Translations under genes and position numbers: made by a program
Shown here: one piece after another, positions 1 through 7,778 of the stretch
Layout: each line of letters begins with the position of its first letter
Position numbering within the stretch: the stretch's first letter is position 1
Notes under the pieces: model-generated
Databases searched by the model: none
Seen by the model: the letters and a program-made list of their open reading frames with translations, nothing else
Told to the model about the DNA's origin: nothing
Assembly (NCBI GenBank): GCA_016872595.1
Contig: VGZJ01000010.1
Location: 1 to 46,966, forward strand
Source: Planctomycetota bacterium
GTDB lineage: Bacteria; Planctomycetota; Planctomycetia; Gemmatales; Gemmataceae
DNA length: 46,966 bases
Direction: 5' to 3'

Positions 1-850
1 CCGCGGCGTCGGCGAGGCGCGCGGCCCGGCGGTCGCCGGTGGCCCACAGGCGCATGGCTTGGGCCTCGGCCGCGGGGCGCGATTCGGCCGGCAGCGCCCG
101 CGCCCAGTGCCCGATGCGGCGGAACACGCGCTCGGCCTCCACCGCGGTCAGCGCCAGCCACGGGTCGGCCCCGTGGTCGGCGCGCGCGGACGCTTCGGCC
201 AGTACGTCGCCCAAACCGGCGCGGACCACGGCGGCGAGGTCGAGCGCGCCGGCCCGCGCCGCCCGCGCGGTCGCGACGAGCGCGCGCAGTCCGGCCCGCC
301 CGGTCGGGTACATCGGGTGCTTCAGGGCCGCGGCGAAGTTCGGGAACGCCACCGCTTCCGCCGCGAGGACCGCGCCCGGCAGCAGGTCGGCCGCGGCCTC
401 GGCGCACCTCAGCACCGCGGCCAGTGCCTCGGTGCGGTTCAACTGTCGCAGGGCCGCGGTCACGTCCACCCAGTACCACGCCTGTTCGACCGGGTCGGTG
501 GCGACGGCGCGCGTCAGTTGGTGTTCGAGGACCCGCACCGCGTCCGCGGTGCCGAGGTCCGCGAGCGCGCGCACCTGTATGGCGAAATCGAGGCCCGGCT
601 GCAACTCGCGCTCGACGAGGTCGGCGCGGCCCGCGTCGAGCAGTTCGGCGAAGTGGGCTTTGGTGGCGGCGCGCGCGGCCTCGCCGAGTAGCCCGCCGGC
701 GCGCAGGTGCCGGTGCTGACGGTCCACCGCGACCGTGGCGACGCGCGGCACCGCGCGGCGGGGCAGCAGCCACCGGCGCGGGCGCGGGCCGCGGTACGCG
801 AACCAGAACAGCCCGCCCGCCGCGACAAGAGATATCACCAAGATCGGCAT
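1..850 (-). CDS. Membrane-anchored protein of unknown function (C-terminus outside window)
   Basis: An uninterrupted frame runs from an ATG at 850 down to the window edge, giving about 283 visible codons and no stop. The first 20 residues (MPILVISLVAAGGLFWF...) form one hydrophobic segment followed by a run of arginines, so the protein is probably anchored in the inner membrane with the rest in a soluble, Ala/Arg/Leu-rich, helical domain. The helical texture resembles tetratricopeptide or HEAT-like solenoids, but I see no clear repeat and do not recognise a family. The start lies only 8 bases beyond the proA stop, so it is probably the last known member of the pdxH-gpx-folP-proA transcription direction and translated with proA. 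A 104-residue frame at 514-828 on the same strand is a shadow of it. Confidence 0.7.
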   Translation of the reverse strand, partial: MPILVISLVAAGGLFWFAYRGPRPRRWLLPRRAVPRVATVAVDRQHRHLRAGGLLGEAARAATKAHFAELLDAGRADLVERELQPGLDFAIQVRALADLGTADAVRVLEHQLTRAVATDPVEQAWYWVDVTAALRQLNRTEALAAVLRCAEAAADLLPGAVLAAEAVAFPNFAAALKHPMYPTGRAGLRALVATARAARAGALDLAAVVRAGLGDVLAEASARADHGADPWLALTAVEAERVFRRIGHWARALPAESRPAAEAQAMRLWATGDRRAARLADAA

Positions 851-858
851 ACGCCCCG

Positions 859-2136
859 CTACTCGCGCACGTGGCCGTCGCCGGTCACGATGTACTTGTA
901 CGTCGTCAGCTCGCGCAGCCCGCACGGGCCGCGGGCGTGGAAACGGTCGGTGCTGATACCAATTTCCGCGCCCATGCCAAGCTCGAATCCGTCGTTGAAC
1001 CGCGTGCTCGCGTTCACCATGACCGCGGCCGAATCGACCTGTTGAGTGAACGCCCGCGCCGCGCCGAGGTCGCGCGTCACGATGGCGTCCGTGTGGTGCG
1101 AGCCGTACTCGGCGATCTGCGCGACGGCCTCCGCGAGGTCGCCCACGACTTTCACCGACAGAACGAGATCGAGGTACTCGGTGCGGTAATCGGCCTCGGT
1201 CGCGGGCGTCGCGCGCGGCACGAGGCGCACCGTTTCCGGGCACCCGCGCAGCGCGACACCGTTCCTTTCGAGCGCCGCTCCGATGGTCGGAAGGAACCGG
1301 TCGGCGACCGCTTTGTGAACAAGTAAGCACTCGGCGGCGTTGCAGGTGCCGGGCCGTTGGCACTTGGCGTTCACGACGATTCGTTCGGCAACCGCGAGAT
1401 CGGCCGCGGCGTCCACGTAGACGTGGCACACCCCGTCGAAGTGCTTCAGCACCGGCATGCAGGCTTCGGCCGCGACGCGCTGGATGAGCGACTTCCCGCC
1501 GCGCGGGATCGCGAGGTCGATGTGGTCGCTAAGCGCCAGCAGGTGCCCGACCGCCGCGCGGTCGGCGGTGGGAACCAGTTGCACCGCGTCCGCGGGGAGG
1601 CCGGCGCGCGGCAACTCGGCGTTCAGGATCGCGTGCAGCGCGGCGTTGGAGTGTGCCGCTTCCTTGCCGCCCCGCAGGATGACCGCGTTACCGCTTTTGA
1701 CGCACAGCGCCGTGGCGTCGGCCGTGACGTTGGGGCGCGACTCGTAGATGAAGAACACGACGCCGAGCGGCACGCCGACCTTCAGAACTTGCAGCCCGTT
1801 CGGGCGCTGCGCGGCCTCGCGCACCTCGCCCACCGGGTCCGGCAGCGCCGCGACCTGCCGCAGCCCTTCGGCCATTGCTGTGACGCGCTTCGGGTTCAGC
1901 GAAAGCCGGTCGATGGCCGCGGCGATCAGGCCGAAGCCGGGCGCGGCGGCCACGTCCCTCGCGTTCGCTTCGAGCAACTCGGCCCGTCGCGCTTCGAGGG
2001 CCGCGGCACAGGCCAGCAGCCAACGGTTCTTGGTCGCGGCGGGCGCGACCGCCAGCGCGCGCGACGCCAGCTTCGCGCGGCGCGCGAGGTCGGCGCACAG
2101 TGCGGGCAGGTCGGTAGTCGGCAGCGGCGCGGACAC
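859..2136 (-). CDS. proA: Gamma-glutamyl phosphate reductase (glutamate-5-semialdehyde dehydrogenase)
   Basis: This cytoplasmic enzyme carries out the second step of proline synthesis: NADPH-dependent reduction of gamma-glutamyl phosphate to glutamate-5-semialdehyde. The 425-residue length matches the ProA family. Visible family features are the nucleotide-binding stretch [12 protein letters not shown] (about residues 130-141), the [13 protein letters not shown] segment near 148-160, and the catalytic cysteine at position 265 in [10 protein letters not shown]. The C-terminal [21 protein letters not shown] signature is also present. It follows folP by 9 bases and is followed after 8 bases by the unknown membrane protein, suggesting an operon. 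ProB, the kinase partner, is not in the window. The ATG at 2136 is the natural start because the protein aligns from its first helix. Confidence 0.96.
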   Translation of the reverse strand: MSAPLPTTDLPALCADLARRAKLASRALAVAPAATKNRWLLACAAALEARRAELLEANARDVAAAPGFGLIAAAIDRLSLNPKRVTAMAEGLRQVAALPDPVGEVREAAQRPNGLQVLKVGVPLGVVFFIYESRPNVTADATALCVKSGNAVILRGGKEAAHSNAALHAILNAELPRAGLPADAVQLVPTADRAAVGHLLALSDHIDLAIPRGGKSLIQRVAAEACMPVLKHFDGVCHVYVDAAADLAVAERIVVNAKCQRPGTCNAAECLLVHKAVADRFLPTIGAALERNGVALRGCPETVRLVPRATPATEADYRTEYLDLVLSVKVVGDLAEAVAQIAEYGSHHTDAIVTRDLGAARAFTQQVDSAAVMVNASTRFNDGFELGMGAEIGISTDRFHARGPCGLRELTTYKYIVTGDGHVRE

Positions 2137-2145
2137 GGGTTCTCC

Positions 2146-3009
2146 TCACTCGCCGCTTGCGGCTTCGCCCGAACAATGGTGCCGGTCGATGGCTGCGAGC
2201 AGCAGGGCGGCGTCGCGCGCGCCGGCGACATCGTGGACGCGCAACACGTGCGCGGTGCCGCGGGCCGCGGCGATGCAGGCGACCGCGAGCGAACCGGGGT
2301 CGCGCGCGGCTAACTCGCGCCCGCACAGCGCGCCGATGAAGCCTTTTCGCGACACGCCCAAACACACCGGCCGACCCAGCGCCGCCACGCGGTCCAAGTT
2401 CGCGAGCAGTTGCAGGTTGTGCTCCAGCGCTTTGCCGAAGCCGATCCCGGGGTCGAGACACACAGCTTCGGGTGGAATACCGGATTCGCCCAGAACCCGC
2501 AACCTCTCTTGTAGGAAGGCCGTTACCTCGGCCACAACGTCGCCGTATTGCGGGTTCTGCTGCATCGTCGCCGGTTCGCCGCGCATGTGCATGACCACGA
2601 CACCGGCGCGAAACTGCGATGCGACTGCGATCATGGCCGGGTCGCGGAACCCGCTCACGTCGTTGACGATGCTCGCGCCCGCGTCGAGACACGCGCGCGC
2701 GACTTCGGGCTTTATCGTGTCAACCGAGAGCGGCACGCCGGCGCGCTTTGCCAGCTCGGTCACGACGGGCACGACGCGGCGCAGTTCCTCGTCGAGCGGC
2801 ACCGGCACCGCGCCGGGCCGGGTCGATTCCCCGCCGATATCGAGAATATCCGCGCCTTCTTCGACGAGCGCGAGCGCGTGCGCGACCGCGTCGGGCCACT
2901 TCCCGCCATCGGAGAAGCTGTCGGGGGTGACGTTCACGATGCCCATGACCAGTGGTCGCGGGCCGAGGGAGAGTGCGCGATCGCGCAACTGCCAGAGAAG
3001 GGGAGTCAT
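2146..3009 (-). CDS. folP: Dihydropteroate synthase
   Basis: This enzyme joins p-aminobenzoate to hydroxymethyl-dihydropterin pyrophosphate in folate synthesis and is the sulfonamide target. The 287-residue length fits the family. The first signature MGIVNVTPDSFSDGG lies near residues 23-37, DILDIGGESTRPGA near 55-68, the substrate loop SVDTIKPEVARACLDAGA near 97-114, IVNDVSGF just after, and PGIGFGKALEHN near 168. The last codons of the gene coincide with a GCCGCAAGCGGC-type motif that recurs in the window (see the repeats at 6568 and 36020), so the C-terminal tail GEAASGE is translated from repeat-like sequence. It lies 9 bases upstream of proA. The gap to the upstream peroxidase gene holds two hairpins, so folP may have its own promoter near 3010-3025. 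Confidence 0.95.
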   Translation of the reverse strand: MTPLLWQLRDRALSLGPRPLVMGIVNVTPDSFSDGGKWPDAVAHALALVEEGADILDIGGESTRPGAVPVPLDEELRRVVPVVTELAKRAGVPLSVDTIKPEVARACLDAGASIVNDVSGFRDPAMIAVASQFRAGVVVMHMRGEPATMQQNPQYGDVVAEVTAFLQERLRVLGESGIPPEAVCLDPGIGFGKALEHNLQLLANLDRVAALGRPVCLGVSRKGFIGALCGRELAARDPGSLAVACIAAARGTAHVLRVHDVAGARDAALLLAAIDRHHCSGEAASGE

Positions 3010-3027
3010 GTTGCTAAGGTACAGTCT

Positions 3028-3084
3028 TCTGTATGTACCCCTTCGGGGTACATACAGAAACCGCCACCCATCCGAGTGGCGGTT
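3028..3084 (-). terminator. Double hairpin between glutathione peroxidase gene and folP
   Basis: Two adjacent stem-loops lie downstream of the peroxidase stop. Read on the minus strand the first is AACCGCCAC ... GTGGCGGTT (3076-3084 with 3059-3067), followed by TCT. The second has a perfect 14-bp stem (3045-3058 with 3028-3041) and a 3-nt loop. Neither has a long U-tract, so intrinsic termination is plausible rather than certain. Confidence 0.5.
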
Positions 3085-3108
3085 CGCGTCTCGCTTGTCG
3101 GCGTCGTC

Positions 3109-3681
3109 TTACTTCTTCTCAAGCTCGGCCTTGATCGCCTTGTTGAGGTCTTCGGCCTTCGGCTCGGTGCGCGGCGAGAACCGGGCCACGACCTTGCCGT
3201 CGCGCCCGACGAGGAACTTCTCGAAGTTCCAGCTCACGTCCTTCACCTTGCCGTCCTTGTCCGGGGTCGCGTTGAGCAGGGTCTGGTACAGCGGGGTGAT
3301 GCCCTTGCCCTTCACGACGACTTTCGACAGCATCGGGAACGTGACCTTGTACTTGGTGCTGCAGAACTTTTTGATGTCCTCGTTCGTGCCCGGCTCTTGC
3401 CCGCCGAACTCGTTGGCCGGCACGCCGACGATCACGAACCCGTCCTTCTCGTACTTCTCGTACAGCTCTTGCAGCCCCTTGTATTGCGGGGTCAGGCCGC
3501 ACTCGCTGGCGACGTTCACGAACAGCACGACCTTGCCCTTGAGCTTGGACAGGTCGTAGTCCTTGCCGTCGATGTCCTTCATCGTGTAGCTGAGCGGGCT
3601 GGTCACTTTCTTGTCCTCCGCGTTGCACGCCGCGACGAACCCGAACAGGGCCGCGACCGCGGCCGCGTACAGTGCCTTCAT
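3109..3681 (-). CDS. Exported lipoprotein glutathione peroxidase (thiol peroxidase family)
   Basis: This 190-residue protein belongs to the glutathione peroxidase family and should reduce hydrogen and organic peroxides, probably with thioredoxin as in other bacterial Cys-type enzymes (family inference). The catalytic tetrad is visible: peroxidatic Cys61 in NVASECGLTPQY, Gln95 in NEFGGQEPG, and Trp151-Asn152 in WNFEKFLV. The N-terminus MKALYAAAVAALFGFVAAC is a lipoprotein signal peptide with lipid-attachment Cys19, so it acts in the periplasm or on a membrane surface, which is less usual for this largely cytoplasmic family. It is preceded at 79 bases by pdxH, read in the same direction, and followed by hairpins. 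A bacterial family member with cysteine, not selenocysteine, is expected and seen. Confidence 0.92.
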   Translation of the reverse strand: MKALYAAAVAALFGFVAACNAEDKKVTSPLSYTMKDIDGKDYDLSKLKGKVVLFVNVASECGLTPQYKGLQELYEKYEKDGFVIVGVPANEFGGQEPGTNEDIKKFCSTKYKVTFPMLSKVVVKGKGITPLYQTLLNATPDKDGKVKDVSWNFEKFLVGRDGKVVARFSPRTEPKAEDLNKAIKAELEKK

Positions 3682-3760
3682 GGAACAACACCTTGTGGAA
3701 AGGGAATGGTGGGCAGGCAGGCGTTAGTGTAGACGCCCGCGGGCGAACGGGTATTCGCAA

Positions 3761-4396
3761 CTACGGCGCGAGGCGCACGCGCGCCCAACCGCTCGCGGTG
3801 CGTGCGAAACGGATGCGGTCGTGCAGGCGGCTCGGCCGGCCCTGCCAGAACTCGATGACGGTGGGAAGGACGCGATAGCCGCCCCAGTTCGGCGGGCGCG
3901 GCGGGCCGTCCGGATACTTCGCCGTTAGCTCGGCGTGCGCCGCTTCCAGCACCTCGCGCCCGGCGATGACGGCGCTCTGCGGCGACGCCCACGCCCCCAA
4001 GCGGCTCCCCAGCGGGCGCTTCACGAAATACTGGTCCGACTCCGCGGCGCTGACGATCTCGACGGTGCCCTCGACGCGCACCTGCCGTTCGAGTTGGTGC
4101 CACAGGAAGCAGAGCGCGACCTTCGGGTTCGCCCCCATCTCGCGCCCCTTGCGGCTGTCGTAGTTTGTGAAAAACGTGAACCCGCGCGGGTCGAGCGCCT
4201 TCAGTAGCACGGCGCGCGCCGAGGGCGAGCCGTCGGGCGCGACCGTGGCGAGGATCATGGCGTTCGGGTCGCTGATCTCCGCGGCCACGGCCTGATCGAG
4301 CCAGCGGTGGAACAGCGCGAACGGGTCGCCGCCCGCGTCGGCCTCGGTCAGCCCCGCGAGCGAATACTCCTTCCGCAAATCGGCGAGTGTCGGCAT
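3761..4396 (-). CDS. pdxH: Pyridoxamine 5'-phosphate oxidase
   Basis: This FMN-dependent oxidase converts pyridoxine or pyridoxamine 5'-phosphate to pyridoxal phosphate. The frame stays open far upstream into recO, but the family begins at [16 protein letters not shown], so the ATG at 4396 is chosen, giving 211 residues. Diagnostic segments are [23 protein letters not shown] (residues about 44-66), [11 protein letters not shown], a substrate-binding region [20 protein letters not shown], and a C-terminal [24 protein letters not shown]. The end is complete (WARVRLAP). It is divergent from recO with only 66 bases between the start codons, so the two promoters must overlap. Confidence 0.96.
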   Translation of the reverse strand: MPTLADLRKEYSLAGLTEADAGGDPFALFHRWLDQAVAAEISDPNAMILATVAPDGSPSARAVLLKALDPRGFTFFTNYDSRKGREMGANPKVALCFLWHQLERQVRVEGTVEIVSAAESDQYFVKRPLGSRLGAWASPQSAVIAGREVLEAAHAELTAKYPDGPPRPPNWGGYRVLPTVIEFWQGRPSRLHDRIRFARTASGWARVRLAP

Positions 4397-4405
4397 AGTG
4401 CGGGT

Positions 4406-4411
4406 ATTATC
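4406..4411 (-). promoter_or_regulatory. pdxH: Possible -10 element for pdxH
   Basis: GATAAT on the minus strand lies 9 bases before the pdxH ATG in the short divergent gap. No good -35 partner is visible, and a start this close would make the transcript nearly leaderless. Weak candidate only. Confidence 0.2.
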
Positions 4412-4462
4412 TTGAAGTGAGTGTCTTCGTGTAGCCGCGACTCGAAGTGGAGCGCTGAGAGA

Positions 4463-5320
4463 ATGGCAGCCGAGCGCGCCCTTGCGATTGTCGTGCGCGG
4501 GAGCGACTGGAGCGAGACCAGCCGCATCGCGACGCTGTTCACGCGCGAGTTCGGCAAGGTGCGCGCGCTCGCGAAGGGCGGTCGCCGGCTCAAGTCGAAC
4601 TTCGACATCGCCTTCGACTTGCTCACCGTCTGCCAAATCCTGTTCCTGCGGAAGTCGCACGGCGGTCTCGACCTGCTGACCGAGGCGCGGCTCGAAGAGC
4701 AGTTCCCGGTGCTGCGGCGGAACCTGCCGGCCTTGTACGCGGGGTACTACGTCGCCGAACTGCTGGCCGACGGCACGCAGGACTACGACCCGCACCCGGA
4801 GTTGTTCGACGCGGCGCTGGGCGTGCTGCGCGCGCTGGGGGCGGAAGAACTTAACCCCCTCAGCCCCCCTTCCCTGAAGCGAAGGGGGGAGGAAGAGCCT
4901 GCGCGCGCCGTCGATGTCGCTGGCGCGCCATTGCATTTCTCCCCCTCCCTTCAGGGAGGGGGCTGGGGGGTGGGTTCTTGGGGATTGGTGTCGGCGTTTG
5001 AGCTTGTTTGGCTCCATGAGCTGGGCTATAGCCCGCGGCTCGATGCGTGTGCCGGGTGCGGCGTGGAGCGGCGGAACCCAACCGCGGCGGCGCTGTATAG
5101 CCCGTCGGCGGGCGGCGTGCTGTGCCCGGGGTGCGGGCCGACCGTGCCCGACCGTCGCGGCGCGAGCGGGCCGGCGCTGGCCGCGCTGCGGGCGCTGGCC
5201 GCCGGGGGCGCGGACCTGCCCGCGGAGGCCCGCACCGAGGTGCGCCAGTTACTCGGGCAGACGGTGAGCTGTGTGCTCGGTCGCCGCCCGCGCATGCTGA
5301 ACTATGTCGATGGTCGGTAA
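4463..5320 (+). CDS. recO: DNA repair protein RecO with an in-frame palindromic insertion
   Basis: RecO binds single-stranded DNA and helps RecR load RecA in the RecF pathway. The N-terminal OB fold (residues 1-80) shows [20 protein letters not shown] and [10 protein letters not shown]; the helical C-terminal part has [16 protein letters not shown] and CPGCG, a four-cysteine zinc site. The ATG at 4463 is preferred over an upstream GTG at 4421 because the family starts at [10 protein letters not shown]. At 285 residues it is longer than the usual 240-260. The extra length is explained by about 40 codons (residues 131-172) read through a palindromic element at 4853-4976, inserted between two helices; the flanking RecO sequence (ALGVLRALG / [14 protein letters not shown]) would otherwise be continuous. 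The frame is intact, so a functional protein is likely. Confidence 0.93.
   Translation: MAAERALAIVVRGSDWSETSRIATLFTREFGKVRALAKGGRRLKSNFDIAFDLLTVCQILFLRKSHGGLDLLTEARLEEQFPVLRRNLPALYAGYYVAELLADGTQDYDPHPELFDAALGVLRALGAEELNPLSPPSLKRRGEEEPARAVDVAGAPLHFSPSLQGGGWGVGSWGLVSAFELVWLHELGYSPRLDACAGCGVERRNPTAAALYSPSAGGVLCPGCGPTVPDRRGASGPALAALRALAAGGADLPAEARTEVRQLLGQTVSCVLGRRPRMLNYVDGR
4853..4976. repeat. Palindromic element inserted in frame in recO
   Basis: A left arm beginning AACCCCCTCAGCCCCC (4853) is matched, imperfectly, by the reverse complement of a right arm ending at 4976. Each arm is also a small hairpin: CCCCCTCCCT/AGGGAGGGGG at 4941-4960 is perfect, and the left arm carries a similar CCCTGAAGCGAAGGG core. 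About 45 bases of unrelated sequence separate the arms. The whole element is open in the recO frame and encodes a Ser/Pro/Gly-rich loop ([10 protein letters not shown] ... [11 protein letters not shown]). Boundaries are approximate. Confidence 0.8.
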
Positions 5321-5334
5321 GGGGGACCGCTAGG

Positions 5335-6558
5335 ATGGCGAAGCGAGCGGACAGGACGTTCCGACCGGGCCGCGCGCGGGCGCTGCTCGCGGTCGCCGCG
5401 CTCGTCGCGGCCCTCGGCGGGTGCCACACGGCGCGCAGTTTCAAGGAGCGCGTGGACCAAGCCGCGGGCAAGCTCACCGGCTCCAACTTCGACGACCCCG
5501 AGGCCGACGCCAAACTGAAGCGCGCCGAGGAACTGTTCCAGAACAAGGACTACGCGCCCGCGCAGGACCAGTTCCGCGCGCTGGCCGACAACAAGGGCAA
5601 CTCCGCGGCGCTGGCCGAGCGTGCCCGCTTCATGCAGGCCGAGTGCCGGTACATGCGGAAGCAACTGCCCGAGGCCGCGGACACGTACCACAAGGTGCTG
5701 CTCGACTTCCCGACTGGGGCGTACCGGCGCGACGCCTGCGCCCGCATCTTCGACATCTGCGACTACTGGCTCGACGACTTCCGCGACGAACTCAAGGCGC
5801 GCCAAGACGAAAAGGGCGTACTGCGCTGGAAGCCCGGGTTGCCGAACCCGCTCGACCGCACGCGCCCGACGTGGGGCCAAGAAGAGCGCACGCTCGAATC
5901 GCTCCAGCGGGTCCACGTGCACGACGTGACCGGCCCGACCGCGGACAAGGCGCTGTTCTGGTGCGGGTACATTAACTTCGTGCGCGGCAACTTCAACGAG
6001 GCCGACCAGTTCTTTAGCCAACTGGACTCGATGCACCCCGACAGCCCGTTGCGCCCGCAGGCGATGGCGTTCGCGATCCTTGCGAAGAACAACGCCACCG
6101 GCGGCGCGGCCTACGACGGGCGCAAGTGCGCCGAGGCGCTGCAGCTGGTTCACGTCGCCGAGGCGAGCGTGCCCGAACTGGCCAACAACCCTGAGATGGC
6201 CGAGAAGTTGACCCGCGCGAAGTTCGCGATCCGCTCGCAGCAGGCCGAAAAAGACTACCTGATGGCCGACTACTACGAGCGCACCGGGCACCCCGGCTCC
6301 GCGGTGTTCTACTACGAACTGGTGCGCCGCCGGTACGCGGGCACGAAGTACGCGGACCAAGCGACCGAGCGCCAGACCCGCCTTGTGAAGCTGATGCAAG
6401 AGGGCCGCCCGGACCCGGGCGTCGATCCGCTGGCCGTCGTGCGGGCCAAGTTCGACGAGGTGTGGGGCAAGCGCCCCGCCGCGACGAAGGAGCCGGCCGG
6501 GGGCGTCGTGCCCGCGGGCGGCCCCGTGCCCGACAGCGCCCGTGGCGCGCGCCCTTGA
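5335..6558 (+). CDS. BamD-like tetratricopeptide lipoprotein
   Basis: The frame starts at ATG 5335, 14 bases after recO; upstream open sequence is recO read in another frame. The signal peptide ends in a lipobox LGGC with Cys30, so the 407-residue product is a lipoprotein. Helical repeats follow: AEELFQNKDYAPAQDQF, then AECRYMRKQLPEAADTYHKVLLDFPTGAYRRDA, and near the C-terminus DYYERTGHPGSAVFYYELVRRRYAGTKYADQA, the last closely resembling BamD of the outer-membrane beta-barrel assembly machine. It is longer than proteobacterial BamD (about 245 residues), with an unusual middle region containing RWKPGLPNPLDRTRPTWG. The next gene is lptE, so the pair looks like an outer-membrane biogenesis unit. 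Exact BamD function is inferred. Confidence 0.85.
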   Translation: MAKRADRTFRPGRARALLAVAALVAALGGCHTARSFKERVDQAAGKLTGSNFDDPEADAKLKRAEELFQNKDYAPAQDQFRALADNKGNSAALAERARFMQAECRYMRKQLPEAADTYHKVLLDFPTGAYRRDACARIFDICDYWLDDFRDELKARQDEKGVLRWKPGLPNPLDRTRPTWGQEERTLESLQRVHVHDVTGPTADKALFWCGYINFVRGNFNEADQFFSQLDSMHPDSPLRPQAMAFAILAKNNATGGAAYDGRKCAEALQLVHVAEASVPELANNPEMAEKLTRAKFAIRSQQAEKDYLMADYYERTGHPGSAVFYYELVRRRYAGTKYADQATERQTRLVKLMQEGRPDPGVDPLAVVRAKFDEVWGKRPAATKEPAGGVVPAGGPVPDSARGARP

Positions 6559-6567
6559 GTACCACTC

Positions 6568-6611
6568 CTCGCGACGCCGCAAGCGGCGAAGCCCGCTTGC
6601 GGCGTCGCGAG
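6568..6611. repeat. Perfect 19-bp inverted repeat between the BamD-like gene and lptE
   Basis: Arms 6568-6586 and 6593-6611 (CTCGCGACGCCGCAAGCGG and its complement) are identical, with a 6-nt loop. It starts 9 bases after the upstream stop and ends 20 bases before the lptE ATG. The GCCGCAAGCGGC core also occurs at 2151-2169 (end of folP) and at 36020-36048, and a GCCGCGAGCGGC variant is at 7750-7765 near the ruvX start. Confidence 0.85.
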
Positions 6612-6631
6612 TTACCACCAACCAAAATCTT

Positions 6632-7285
6632 ATGCTCAGCCGCCGCCGATTCCTCTCGCTCGCCGCGCTCGCGCCGCTCGCCGCGGGGTGCCGCGGGGGG
6701 TTCAAGCTCCTCGGCTACGATGTCGGGGCCGGGCCGCTGTACGACGAGAACATCAAGACCGTTTACGTCCCCCTGTTCAACAATCGCGCGTTCCAGACCA
6801 CGCCGTACCGCGGGTTCGAGGTGGACGTGACACAAGCGCTCGTCCGCGAGATCGGCAAGACGAGCGCGTTCCGCGTCACGTCCGACTACACCCGTGCCGA
6901 CACCGAGTTGCTCGGCAACATCGTCTCGATTCAGAAGACGATCCAGAACGTGAACCAACAGAACTTCCTGCGCGAAGGGGAGATGCAGGTTCAGGTGGAC
7001 GTGGTGTGGCGCGACTTGCGCACGGGCGAGGTACTCTCGAACCCGACGCCGCGGCCCGCGCCCGGGCGCGCGGTGCCGAACCCGCTCGAAGTGCCGCCGC
7101 AACCGTTCGACCCGAACGTACCGCTGCCGCCGGAACTCAAGCCCCCGGACGCGGCCGTGCCCGTGCGCCTGATGGCGACCGGCCGCGTGATCCCCGAACT
7201 CGGCGAGTCCAGCGCCAGCGCCGCCCAGCGCGTGCAGCAGCGCCTCGCCGTACAGATCGTCGCGATGATGGAGAAGAAGTGGTAG
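6632..7285 (+). CDS. lptE: LptE-like LPS-assembly lipoprotein
   Basis: The 217-residue product starts at ATG 6632 with MLSRRRFLSLAALAPLAAGC: a twin-arginine-like signal peptide that also ends in a lipobox (Cys20). The mature part has the LptE pattern: KTVYVPLFNNRAFQTTPYRGFEVDVTQALVREI, then a strand with TELLGNIVSIQKTIQN, and a later QVQVDVVWRDLRTGEVL. LptE plugs the LptD barrel that delivers lipopolysaccharide to the outer membrane; the presence of a homologue fits the view of planctomycetes as diderms. A Pro-rich insert (residues 135-175) separates the last strands. It follows the BamD-like gene after 73 bases that hold a perfect palindrome, and converges with ruvX 7 bases downstream. Confidence 0.85.
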   Translation: MLSRRRFLSLAALAPLAAGCRGGFKLLGYDVGAGPLYDENIKTVYVPLFNNRAFQTTPYRGFEVDVTQALVREIGKTSAFRVTSDYTRADTELLGNIVSIQKTIQNVNQQNFLREGEMQVQVDVVWRDLRTGEVLSNPTPRPAPGRAVPNPLEVPPQPFDPNVPLPPELKPPDAAVPVRLMATGRVIPELGESSASAAQRVQQRLAVQIVAMMEKKW

Positions 7286-7292
7286 GCGCGCG

Positions 7293-7778
7293 TCACGCGC
7301 CCGGCGGCGCGTCGGTGCCGGTGGGCGGGCACTTGGAGTCGAGGTAGGTTTGCAGGATCATCTGGGCCGCGACGCGGTCCACGCGGGCCTTGCGCTTCCT
7401 CTTCGAGAGCTTCGCGCCCAAGAGCGCGTCTTCGGCCGCGTGCGAGCTGCACCGCTCGTCCCACATCACCGCGGGGAGCGCCGTTACTTCCGTCAGCCAC
7501 TTGGCGTAGGCCCGCGCTTCGCGCGACATCGCGCTCTCGTCGCCGTTGGCGTGCAACGGCAGGCCCACCACCAGCCCCACGGCGCGGTACTGCGCCGCGA
7601 GCCGCGCGAAGTGCGCCGCGTCGGTGGCCGGGTGGACGCGGGCGTAGGTTTCCAGCGGCGATGCGATCACGCGGTCGGGGTCACACACCGACACGCCGAC
7701 GCGCTTGGTGCCGTAGTCGATGCCGAGCAGGGGGCCGCGCGGCTCGGGCGAAGCCGCGAGCGGCGTTTCGTCGGTCAC
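7293..7778 (-). CDS. ruvX: RuvX/YqgF-family Holliday junction resolvase-like protein
   Basis: RNase H-fold nuclease of the RuvX/YqgF family, linked to Holliday-junction resolution and, in E. coli, 16S rRNA maturation. Diagnostic motifs are LGIDYGTKRVGVSVCDP (residues about 18-34), VVGLPLHANGDESAMSREA, and MWDERCSSHAAEDAL; the conserved acidic residues are present. The GTG at 7778 is the chosen start: it overlaps the manC stop as GTGA, a translational-coupling arrangement, and leaves a 161-residue protein, slightly longer than the usual 140 because of an N-terminal TDETPLAASPEPRGP extension translated from a GCCGCGAGCGGC-type repeat core. Confidence 0.92.
   Translation of the reverse strand: MTDETPLAASPEPRGPLLGIDYGTKRVGVSVCDPDRVIASPLETYARVHPATDAAHFARLAAQYRAVGLVVGLPLHANGDESAMSREARAYAKWLTEVTALPAVMWDERCSSHAAEDALLGAKLSKRKRKARVDRVAAQMILQTYLDSKCPPTGTDAPPGA

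Noticed and set aside
3761-5017. Long form of pdxH reaching into recO
   Set aside because: Only the last 211 residues match the PdxH family; the extra part is recO antisense and contains the palindrome.
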